Positions 7,093 to 13,255 of a stretch of DNA of 17,422 bases are shown here, piece after piece. The stretch covers positions 1 through 17,422 of the forward strand of contig DHJV01000142.1 of assembly GCA_002404515.1 (NCBI GenBank), given 5' to 3'. Positions within the stretch are counted from its first letter, which is position 1; every line of letters starts with the position of its first letter. The notes beneath the pieces were generated by a model that worked only from the letters and a program-made list of their open reading frames with translations, did not search any database and was not told the origin of the DNA. Made by a program: the position numbers and the translations under genes. The DNA is from Lachnospiraceae bacterium UBA4711. GTDB lineage: Bacteria > Bacillota > Clostridia > Lachnospirales > Lachnospiraceae.

Positions 7093-7737
7093 TCATACAG
7101 ATTCAGAATTATAATTAGGCGTAGCATTCGTCTGATAATATGTATTTGTCCCCATGTTATTTGCATTCCAATTATTTTGAGGTATGTTTTTCTCTCCATA
7201 TTGCTGTTTTTTTATTACATTATTTATCTTATCCTGCATGATAACATCGCCCACAATCACAATAAAAAGCGAAATGATCAAAGATAATATTGCTATATCC
7301 GATTCTACGCCATTATTTCTTGCATAAGAATCAATTCTTTGCGCATTTTTATATGTCCAATACAGAAAATAAAAAGGAACAAACATACACAGCAATAATT
7401 GATTTGTTGGCGTTTGCTTTGGATCATACGGATCTACATCATTCAAAAACTCCGTCGTTTTATAAATCCAATATAAATAATATATTCCAAATGTAAAAAT
7501 CAAAAGCAATATAAATTTTAAGATATCTCGATATCCATTCATTGATGTATAATCTGCTACACCAGCATTTCCAGAATAACCTTGGTTTGCATTATTGGTA
7601 TACCTCGTATATGACATCTGTTGTGGCACACCATTTGAATATCCTACAGTTTGACTTATTCTATTACCGCATCCCGGACAATTTACCGCGCGATCTGATA
7701 TCTGTCTTCCACACATAGGGCAATTTATTAAAGCCAT
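7093..7737 (-). CDS. Zinc-ribbon + DUF4234 membrane protein (C-terminal SHOCT cut off by TGA)
   Basis: The protein has 214 residues. Residues 1-24 are the shared Cys4 zinc-ribbon head (C6, C9, C20, C23). Residues 28-66 are a Gly/Asn/Tyr-rich linker. Residues 67-175 match the DUF4234 pattern with three membrane helices (about 72-92, 113-130, 147-165), including FTFGIYYLYWIYKTTEFLN and FVPFYFLYWTYKNAQRID. A polar Asn/Thr-rich tail ends at a TGA. A SHOCT domain follows in the same frame, and DUF4234 proteins commonly end in SHOCT, so the full protein was probably about 256 residues. GGAGGG lies seven nt before the ATG. Function is unknown; the nonsense codon could be mutation, read-through or sequencing error. 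Confidence 0.78.
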   Translation of the reverse strand: MALINCPMCGRQISDRAVNCPGCGNRISQTVGYSNGVPQQMSYTRYTNNANQGYSGNAGVADYTSMNGYRDILKFILLLIFTFGIYYLYWIYKTTEFLNDVDPYDPKQTPTNQLLLCMFVPFYFLYWTYKNAQRIDSYARNNGVESDIAILSLIISLFIVIVGDVIMQDKINNVIKKQQYGEKNIPQNNWNANNMGTNTYYQTNATPNYNSESV

Positions 7738-7775
7738 TACATATCCCTCCTACTCGTATCTTTTCTAATTATGTA

Positions 7776-8573
7776 TTATTCCTTATAATCTTTGATTAGT
7801 ATCCTGATAGATATCACTGTTAATACGCTCAATCCTATACAAATAACAATATTGACTATCATCTTTACTGTATACTTTGCAATTAACGGTTTACTTGCTT
7901 CCGCAATACTCCGCATACTCGCATTATCATAATTAACGGCTTGCGTATAAGCAACCTCATATTTTTCCTTTGCATCTGAGCGTTTACCTGCATTCGCTAT
8001 GGATCCACATAAGGTAACCACAGCAAAAAATAAAATCAGAATCAGAGCTCCCGCTACGATTTTAATTGTATTCCGGGCTTCATAGATAATATAATTAAAA
8101 TAATCCTTCACATCCTTAAAAGAAAAATCATCAATGACATCTGTTATTTTTCTCTTATTTAATTTCTCATAATGTGCCCGAACAGGGAATCCGCAATGTT
8201 CACAAAACTCATCTTCACTATAAGTATCCTGTCCACATTCCGGACAATGAACTAATGCTCCCATATGTTTTTGTTCAATCTGCCGCTCTACCTGTATTGG
8301 TTCATTATTTCCCATATTTACCGGTTGATTCTTTTGTATTACTATGTTTTCCTGTCCCGTAATATTATTCGTCTCAATTTCTAACGGATATCCGCAATTC
8401 TCGCACATCGCCTTATGTGCATCCGTTTTCTGACCGCACTCTGGACATATAATTTCATCCGTACCTATATCCATATGTATGCTTGATTGATCAACAGGAA
8501 ATGGGCATCCACAATTAGGACAGACGTCTAAATTATCCTCTACTTCCATACCACATTCTTCACATATTTTCAT
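7776..8573 (-). CDS. Triple zinc-ribbon membrane protein
   Basis: The protein is 265 residues from ATG 8571-8573, with GGAGG (8584-8588) ten nt upstream. A TTG three codons earlier is too close to that site. Three Cys4 zinc ribbons are visible: C4/C7/C18/C21, C43/C46/C57/C60 and C110/C113/C124/C127. Two membrane helices follow at about 171-193 and 236-258, separated by a loop rich in Ala, Lys and Tyr. Both termini should be cytoplasmic, placing the ribbons inside the cell and a loop of about 40 residues outside. Its head differs from the MALI-type head of its neighbours, so it is a separate lineage. No specific family recognised. Confidence 0.75.
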   Translation of the reverse strand: MKICEECGMEVEDNLDVCPNCGCPFPVDQSSIHMDIGTDEIICPECGQKTDAHKAMCENCGYPLEIETNNITGQENIVIQKNQPVNMGNNEPIQVERQIEQKHMGALVHCPECGQDTYSEDEFCEHCGFPVRAHYEKLNKRKITDVIDDFSFKDVKDYFNYIIYEARNTIKIVAGALILILFFAVVTLCGSIANAGKRSDAKEKYEVAYTQAVNYDNASMRSIAEASKPLIAKYTVKMIVNIVICIGLSVLTVISIRILIKDYKE

Positions 8574-8589
8574 GATTTTCAAACCTCCA

Positions 8590-9159
8590 TTAGTATACGT
8601 CCTTGAAATATCTTATTTTCCCGCAATACCTACAGTTTTTTCGTTCCTCTGAATTGTATTCTCCGCAATTCTCACATCTCCATGCTCCTTCTTCAGCGGC
8701 TATCTCCTTTGATTTCTGAATCTTTTCTTTCATCATATTTACCGTTGTCTCTGTTAGACCAGTTAATTCCTTTTTCTTACGATCATACTCCTGTTGCGAT
8801 ATCGCCCCAGAATCCAAAAGGATTTTATACTTTTCTAGAAGATTAAGTTTTTCAATTTCCGTTACATAATTTTCGTTCTTTTTCATGTGTGGCGAAGATG
8901 ATAACGTAAATGATCGTTTACTCCAATCTGAGGGATTTGCAGAGCCATATCTTTTGCTATCATTTGCATCATAAGAATACGCATGTTTTTCTATTTCTGG
9001 TTTGCAAAGAGCTACGACAACCGCGATCCATCCAAACCAAAATCCCCACCAAAACCAATTTTTATCATACCCCTTGTTATATATAATCCGCCTACAGACA
9101 AATCCCCAAATTATTGCAAATATAATTACTAATATAATATAAAATATATAAATCTCCAT
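8590..9159 (-). CDS. Membrane protein with SHOCT domain and RanBP2-type zinc finger
   Basis: The protein is 189 residues from the ATG at 9157-9159, preceded by AGGAG. An upstream in-frame ATG at 9180 has no such site. Two hydrophobic helices lie in the first 60 residues, the second rich in Trp (NWFWWGFWFGWIAVVVALC). A SHOCT helical hairpin follows near residues 101-135 (LLEKYKILLDSGAISQQEYD). The C-terminus reads W-R-C-E-N-C-G-E-Y-N, then C-R-Y-C. This fits the RanBP2-type zinc finger spacing W-x-C-x2-C-x3-N-x6-C-x2-C exactly. That fold can bind RNA or proteins. The stop codon is 16 nt before the next gene, whose ribosome-binding site fills the gap. Confidence 0.75.
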   Translation of the reverse strand: MEIYIFYIILVIIFAIIWGFVCRRIIYNKGYDKNWFWWGFWFGWIAVVVALCKPEIEKHAYSYDANDSKRYGSANPSDWSKRSFTLSSSPHMKKNENYVTEIEKLNLLEKYKILLDSGAISQQEYDRKKKELTGLTETTVNMMKEKIQKSKEIAAEEGAWRCENCGEYNSEERKNCRYCGKIRYFKDVY

Positions 9160-9222
9160 AAAAAATATTTCTCCTATCATAATTACTCAAACAGTTCCGA
9201 GTACTCCAGCATTTCTTTTTAA

Positions 9223-9984
9223 CTAATCTATATACAATTTCATTGCATTATATTTACTCATCACTTCTGTATCTTCTGTATTAAATTCAGATGAAAACGA
9301 ACTCAAACTTCCAGATGGATCTATAACCATACTTGTAAACTTTTGATACTCTGTATAAAACTCTTTCAATGCATCGTATGCATCCTCATACTCTTTTGGA
9401 GGATTTCTTAGCGACTTCATCAAAGTTTCAACTTCTTCCTGATTCGATTTGATCTCCTCTATAGAATCATTAAAATCTTCGTCCGCAAAAAGGTTTGCTA
9501 ATGCTTCATTAAAATCATCCACAAAGTATCCTGCCGGTCTTGTATATTGGTCTGTTTCAATATCCTTTTTCTCATAAATCGCATTATTCCAAACGTTTTT
9601 TATAAGATTTCCTTTTTGTTCTGCTATTGAGCATCCCATTAACATTTTATAGTTTGCTGTATCCATATCCGAATAATATTGACTAAGCATAGTTTGATAT
9701 TCATCAGCCTGTTTCTTTTTTCTCACTTGTATAATTCCAAGCACAATCATTATTACTGCTAACAATGCTGCAATACTAAGCACTACCAATTTTTTTATAC
9801 TCACACGTTTTTTTATAGAATTTTCATTCTTCTCCATTATCATTTCACTCGGAATATCCTTTTGTAAAATATTATTTACACTATTTTCTTGATTACTTTC
9901 ATGGAATATATACCCACAATGAATACATTTTCCCGCCTTATCAGATACCTGTTTTCCACATTCTGGACATGTTATTAATGCCAT
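9223..9984 (-). CDS. Zinc-ribbon membrane protein with helical extracytoplasmic domain
   Basis: The protein has 253 residues. The shared MALI-type zinc-ribbon head occupies residues 1-24 (C6, C9, C20, C23), followed by a polar linker and a hydrophobic helix at about 65-87. Residues 90-250 are mostly helical and acidic, with segments such as NPPKEYEDAYDALKEFYTEY and DPSGSLSSFSSEF near the C-terminus. They lack Cys motifs apart from C118, so this part is likely outside the membrane. The first about 70 nt of the gene are nearly the same as those of the upstream neighbour, suggesting duplication of the head. Family function is not known to me. Confidence 0.75.
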   Translation of the reverse strand: MALITCPECGKQVSDKAGKCIHCGYIFHESNQENSVNNILQKDIPSEMIMEKNENSIKKRVSIKKLVVLSIAALLAVIMIVLGIIQVRKKKQADEYQTMLSQYYSDMDTANYKMLMGCSIAEQKGNLIKNVWNNAIYEKKDIETDQYTRPAGYFVDDFNEALANLFADEDFNDSIEEIKSNQEEVETLMKSLRNPPKEYEDAYDALKEFYTEYQKFTSMVIDPSGSLSSFSSEFNTEDTEVMSKYNAMKLYID

Positions 9985-10000
9985 TTTTTCTTCCCCCTTT

Positions 10001-10807
10001 TTAATTTATAGTGACTGTAATGCCAAATTTGTCACCAACATTTATCATTTCTGTCTGAAGATATGCTTCTTTATATGCAGAATCCTCCATATCATCTAAA
10101 TAAGCATTTAATTCGCTATCTGAATCATTTGAAACGCCACTTGCAGAAGGTAACGCATTTTTCATGTCTTGTATTGCACTCTTCAAATCAGCCAGTTCAG
10201 AATAAGATCCACAATCGGTAATTGCATATTCATATTGAGTTTTTGCTTGCCCAAAACCATTTGCAGCCGAATTAAAGCTGTTGTAATAATCTGTACCAGA
10301 CGTTGCAGTGTTAAATGCAATATCATACGTCCCATTTGCCGTTTCCAATCTTAGCAGAATACCCTCAACTATATCCTTTCCTTGCATTTTTCCACAATTT
10401 TTACACTCTCCAACTTCCGTCGTATGCCCTAATGGTTTTCCTTCTGTCGCACCACACTCCGTACACGTTTTAGGCTCTTCGCACGTAGCCTCCTTAAATG
10501 TATGTGTATGATCTTTCTTTTGCTCTTTCTTATCTACTTCAGAGCTTTCCTGTTGTCGCCCTTCCGTTTTCTTCTCCCTGGTTGAATTACTTACAATTAC
10601 CAATGTTGTAACGCCACCTGCTATCAGGACTAACACAACAATTAAAATCAGAAAAAATTTACTTTTCTTTTTTTCTTTTTTCCCTCTGCCTTTTTCCTCT
10701 TTCTCCCTAGTTACTTTCTGTTCTTTCATTTGATGCCCACAATGAATGCACTTTTCTGCCTTATCAGATATCTGTTTCCCACATTCCGGGCAATTAATTA
10801 ATGCCAT
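10001..10807 (-). CDS. Zinc-ribbon membrane protein with extracytoplasmic Cys/His repeat
   Basis: The protein has 268 residues. The shared MALI-type zinc-ribbon head is at 1-24 (C6, C9, C20, C23), followed by a very basic stretch (30-50) and a hydrophobic helix (about 51-73). Residues 100-141 carry HTHTFKEATCEEPKTCTECG then GATEGKPLGH and a second CKNCG. This is the kind of Cys/His repeat (H-x-F/W-x2-ATC ... TC-x2-CG ... LGH) seen in many surface proteins of gut Firmicutes. The C-terminal 120 residues look like a folded alpha/beta domain of unknown type. The start codon overlaps the last codons of the ImmA-like gene by 10 nt, so translation is probably coupled. Topology (ribbon inside, repeat outside) is inferred. 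Confidence 0.75.
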   Translation of the reverse strand: MALINCPECGKQISDKAEKCIHCGHQMKEQKVTREKEEKGRGKKEKKKSKFFLILIVVLVLIAGGVTTLVIVSNSTREKKTEGRQQESSEVDKKEQKKDHTHTFKEATCEEPKTCTECGATEGKPLGHTTEVGECKNCGKMQGKDIVEGILLRLETANGTYDIAFNTATSGTDYYNSFNSAANGFGQAKTQYEYAITDCGSYSELADLKSAIQDMKNALPSASGVSNDSDSELNAYLDDMEDSAYKEAYLQTEMINVGDKFGITVTIN

Positions 10808-11487
10808 CCTTTTCTCTCCTCTTTCTTCTCTTCATTATTTTTGTTTGGTTTACAAATATTACACGGTTCATACCTTCCAGATTGAAGTTCACTTTTCGAT
10901 ATCGGATACACGTCCTCCTTTCCACTTATATATTTACAATCTTTGGTATGGTATTTATTTCCTGTTTCGGTAATATAAAATTGTGATTCATCTGCATTAA
11001 CCATATTGTGATTTTTTATTCTTAATGATGCAAACACTCCTAGTAACAAAAGTGTTGCAATGATAATAAATGTGATTATTTTTTGTTCTTTTTTATTTTT
11101 AAGCAAATAATGTGCAAATTCATTTGCCTCATATTCCTGTAAAACATCTTCGCCAAATACATTTTTCTGCATCATATGCCCATTCCATATATGTCCTTCC
11201 TCATGTGCCAAGGCAACTCGTTTCTCTTCCTCCGTCAAATCTTCATGTAGAAAAACTAAACGATATCGTTCATTTCGATATGTAAAACATTTATTTTGAT
11301 TCACCAGTTTTTCCAAATCTAACAACTGAATTATTCTTTTTACATCCTCATTATCCTGTACGCCGTTAAACAATATAATTGTATATCCCTGTTTTTCTAA
11401 TGCATTAATTATGTGATTCAATGTACTGTTTCTAATTTTATATTTACGCTTGAACGTATTCACTCTTCGTTGTTGTATATTCTTCAT
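10798..11487 (-). CDS. Membrane-tethered ImmA/IrrE-like metallopeptidase
   Basis: The protein has 229 residues. The N-terminal about 130 residues resemble ImmA/IrrE (M78) zinc peptidases. The HEXXH motif is HEEGH (H95, E96, H99) in LAHEEGHIWNGH, with the downstream EANEFAHYLL helix supplying the likely third ligand E120. A hydrophobic helix follows at about 137-155. The rest is an extracytoplasmic domain with YHTKDCKYI (H180, C184) and CNIC (C209, C212), an Ada-like/nuclease-tail zinc-binding pattern. ImmA enzymes cleave XRE repressors of mobile elements, as with ImmA/ImmR of ICEBs1. The gene overlaps the XRE gene by 4 nt, consistent with a repressor/protease pair. The transmembrane and sensor-like tail are unusual for the family and suggest that an external cue controls cleavage; that is inference. 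Confidence 0.82.
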   Translation of the reverse strand: MKNIQQRRVNTFKRKYKIRNSTLNHIINALEKQGYTIILFNGVQDNEDVKRIIQLLDLEKLVNQNKCFTYRNERYRLVFLHEDLTEEEKRVALAHEEGHIWNGHMMQKNVFGEDVLQEYEANEFAHYLLKNKKEQKIITFIIIATLLLLGVFASLRIKNHNMVNADESQFYITETGNKYHTKDCKYISGKEDVYPISKSELQSGRYEPCNICKPNKNNEEKKEERKGWH

Positions 11488-12035
11488 TTTTTTACAGTTC
11501 CTGCCCTAATATTTGACAATGCCCTATGTATCCTTTTATCTTCCTCTGTTGGTTTTGTCATTTTCTGACCATCAAATGCCTTTATCACTGATTCCCCGGA
11601 AATATTATTACACCTTGCATATTCCATCATTACCACCGTCTCAATCGCATGGATTGCGCGATCATCCAAATGATTTTTTATGCTTTCATTCTCAATTTTT
11701 ATAAACGAAGAAATTGGCTTATTATCATTTATTACTGGATTATTAGGGAAAACACATTTCGGAAAAATATCCATTTCTCTTATAATATCATGCGTCAGAA
11801 AATTCCCATCAAAAATAAATACCAATGACAAATAAATACTCCATGACATTTTTCTTTTCTTAGTTTCTATGGAAGAATATGTTTGTCTGGAAACACCAAG
11901 CAGATTCCCCATTTCATCTTGCGATAATCCCAGTTTTATACGCAAAACAGGAAGTTCCTTTACCAATCGCTCAATGTACCGTTCACGTTCCTCATCACTA
12001 ATGTAAAAAAAATTTTCATCATGCTCCAATTTCAA
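11484..12035 (-). CDS. XRE-family regulator, ImmR-like
   Basis: The protein has about 183 residues. Residues 25-62 form an HTH_3 domain (LPVLRIKLGLSQDEMGNLLG then VSRQTYSSIETKKR). The C-terminal 120 residues are probably helical and resemble no domain I can name. The start is a TTG. Either TTG at 12035 or the in-frame TTG at 12029 would fit AGAGGTGG (12036-12043); the second gives better spacing. The gene stops in a 4-nt overlap with the ImmA-like peptidase, its likely inactivator. Its ribosome-binding site begins directly at the outer edge of the left inverted repeat. Whatever promoter lies inside the 12044-13181 segment would therefore drive this gene. It probably autoregulates the island operon. 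Confidence 0.82.
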   Translation of the reverse strand: MKLEHDENFFYISDEERERYIERLVKELPVLRIKLGLSQDEMGNLLGVSRQTYSSIETKKRKMSWSIYLSLVFIFDGNFLTHDIIREMDIFPKCVFPNNPVINDNKPISSFIKIENESIKNHLDDRAIHAIETVVMMEYARCNNISGESVIKAFDGQKMTKPTEEDKRIHRALSNIRAGTVKK

Positions 12036-12043
12036 CCACCTCT

Positions 12044-12073
12044 TTTCGTAGAGTGTTATATTCTAAGAAAAAA
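12044..12073 (+). repeat. Left 30-bp inverted repeat (candidate crossover site)
   Basis: This is a perfect 30-bp match to the reverse complement of 13152-13181. Internally it has arms TTTCGTAGA (12044-12052) and TCTAAGAAA (12062-12070), which match as an inverted pair in 8 of 9 positions, around a 9-nt asymmetric spacer GTGTTATAT. Arms plus a short directional spacer is the standard core layout for tyrosine recombinases. The repeat covers the last codon and TAG of the recombinase gene and ends one base outside the XRE ribosome-binding site. Confidence 0.9.
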
Positions 12074-13022
12074 GCACTGCCGAAATCATGTTCATATTCT
12101 TCCTTTTTAACTCCATAGAAGGATGTACATATCGATTTAGCGTTATATTCACGCTTGAATGACCTAGTATTTCACTCAGACTTTTAATGTCAAAACCGTT
12201 TTCAACACATCTTGTTGCAAAAGAGTGGCGTAATGTGTGGAAATGTACATTTTGTATATCACAACTATGTAATATTTTTTTGAAATGATTTTGTAAATTT
12301 CGTGGTTCAACATAATAATGTTTTTTACCAGTTAGAATAAATGCATCATCGTTCTTTTTATTTAGATAGAGAATTTTAAGAATTTCGTTTGATAATGGGA
12401 TGTTACGAATGGAACAATCGCTTTTGGGTTCTGTAATTACGATCTTTGTTTTTGCCCCTTCTGAATAATCCGTCTGTATCCGCTGCAGGGTTTTATGAAT
12501 ATGTAACATCCGATTTTGAAAAGAAATATCTTCCCATGTCAATGCACAAAGTTCTCCAATGCGAATCCCAGTATGCATGCTAAGTAATATACCTAAATTT
12601 ACAGTATTTATATTATTTAACAAATATTCAATAAGTCTATTTTGCTCCTCCTGTGATAATATGCGCATTGGTTTTTGTGGTTGTTTCACAGACAAACAAT
12701 CTAAGCTGACAAGAGAAATATCATTATTTCTGGATGCATATTGGATTATACTTTTTGTAACAGAAAGCACACTTGAAACTGTTTTGGGAGACAAACCTTG
12801 TCTGTTTTTTCCCCCTTTGCATAACAACAATGTGCACATCTCAGAAATATCATTATATTTAATTTCTGAGATATCCCTATTAGAGATTTGTGGGTAAATA
12901 TAGCTATGCAAAAGATTCCTATATTTGACAATACTTGATTCTTTTAATCTAGGGGTTGAGACCTTTAACCACGTTTCTGCCCAAAAATGAAAATCGCCTA
13001 ATAAATGTTGCGCTTCTACCAT
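12063..13022 (-). CDS. Tyrosine recombinase (candidate invertase)
   Basis: The protein has 319 residues. Residues about 10-110 are an N-terminal SAM-like core-binding domain (SSIVKYRNLLHSYIYPQI). Residues 120-310 are the catalytic domain with all expected residues: R154 in HTGIRIGEL, K200 in TEPKSD, H262 and R265 in HTLRHSF, H288 in LGHSS and nucleophile Y298 in NRYVHP. There is no extra N-terminal arm-binding domain of the large ICE integrase type. AAGGA precedes the ATG. The gene lies inside the pair of inverted repeats, and its stop codon is part of the left one. This favours DNA inversion rather than integration/excision, though an integrase of a degraded element remains possible. It ends 27 nt before the XRE gene. 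Confidence 0.9.
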   Translation of the reverse strand: MVEAQHLLGDFHFWAETWLKVSTPRLKESSIVKYRNLLHSYIYPQISNRDISEIKYNDISEMCTLLLCKGGKNRQGLSPKTVSSVLSVTKSIIQYASRNNDISLVSLDCLSVKQPQKPMRILSQEEQNRLIEYLLNNINTVNLGILLSMHTGIRIGELCALTWEDISFQNRMLHIHKTLQRIQTDYSEGAKTKIVITEPKSDCSIRNIPLSNEILKILYLNKKNDDAFILTGKKHYYVEPRNLQNHFKKILHSCDIQNVHFHTLRHSFATRCVENGFDIKSLSEILGHSSVNITLNRYVHPSMELKRKNMNMISAVLFS

Positions 13023-13102
13023 AATTTATATTCCTTTCCTACTAGAAAATAATATTTATATTCTAATGGACTACTTTTTCTGTGGCAAAAAAGTATTATG
13101 GA

Positions 13103-13131
13103 TTGACAAATTTGACGACATTGTGTAAAAT
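13103..13131 (+). promoter_or_regulatory. Strong outward promoter inside the invertible segment
   Basis: TTGACA (13103-13108), a 17-nt spacer and TAAAAT (13126-13131) form a near-consensus sigma-A promoter on the plus strand, starting transcription near 13138. As drawn, the transcript crosses the right repeat and ends at the 13218-13249 hairpin after about 110 nt, with no ORF in it. After inversion of the segment it would read leftward across the left repeat into the XRE/ImmA/zinc-ribbon operon. Confidence 0.8.
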
Positions 13132-13151
13132 TATTTGCATATTAGGAAGTA

Positions 13152-13181
13152 TTTTTTCTTAGAATATAACACTCTACGAAA
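13152..13181 (-). repeat. Right 30-bp inverted repeat (candidate crossover site)
   Basis: This is the exact reverse complement of 12044-12073. Arms TTTCTTAGA (13155-13163) and TCTACGAAA (13173-13181) flank the spacer ATATAACAC (13164-13172). An 11-base part of the same core, TTATATTCTAA, also occurs inside the segment at 13056-13066 and could be an accessory recombinase-binding site. Confidence 0.9.
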
Positions 13182-13217
13182 TATATTGATTATAAAGAAA
13201 CTATAGAAAAAACAAAC

Positions 13218-13249
13218 GCCCTATATCAACAACTTCGTTGATATAGGGC
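13218..13249. terminator. Bidirectional terminator of the prfA operon
   Basis: A perfect 13-bp stem, GCCCTATATCAAC (13218-13230) with its complement (13237-13249), closes a 6-nt loop. On the minus strand it is followed by GTTTGTTTTTTC, a strong U-tract for prfA; on the plus strand by ATTTTCTT. It therefore also stops the promoter at 13103-13131 in the current orientation of the invertible segment. Confidence 0.92.
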
Positions 13250-13255
13250 ATTTTC

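Larger units (their letters stand above)
12044..13181. mobile_element. Putative invertible segment carrying its own tyrosine recombinase
   Basis: This 1138-bp segment is bounded by perfect 30-bp inverted repeats. It contains only the recombinase gene, its upstream region and an outward-facing consensus promoter. Recombination between the two sites would invert it. Because the repeats are identical, the recombinase ORF, including its stop codon inside the repeat, survives inversion unchanged. In the present orientation the recombinase gene reads directly into the XRE operon, and the strong promoter points at the prfA terminator. In the other orientation the strong promoter would lie about 100 nt before the XRE start. 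No target-site duplication is seen outside the repeats, which argues against a transposon. Inversion itself is inferred. Confidence 0.65.

Noticed and set aside
12044..13181. Recombinase flanked by 30-bp inverted repeats as an insertion sequence
   Set aside because: The enzyme is a tyrosine recombinase with no DDE transposase features. The bases immediately outside the two repeats do not form a target-site duplication. The repeats have the internal arm-spacer-arm design of crossover sites.
13138..13217. Small regulatory RNA from the outward promoter
   Set aside because: A transcript of about 110 nt is predicted in the present orientation. Nothing apart from the crossover site and the terminator hairpin is structured, so it is more simply the idle state of an invertible promoter.
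6038..13255. Integrated ICE or prophage with attL/attR direct repeats
   Set aside because: I looked by eye for a direct repeat linking the two ends of the AT-rich region and found none. No tRNA gene is at either edge and no conjugation or phage genes are present.
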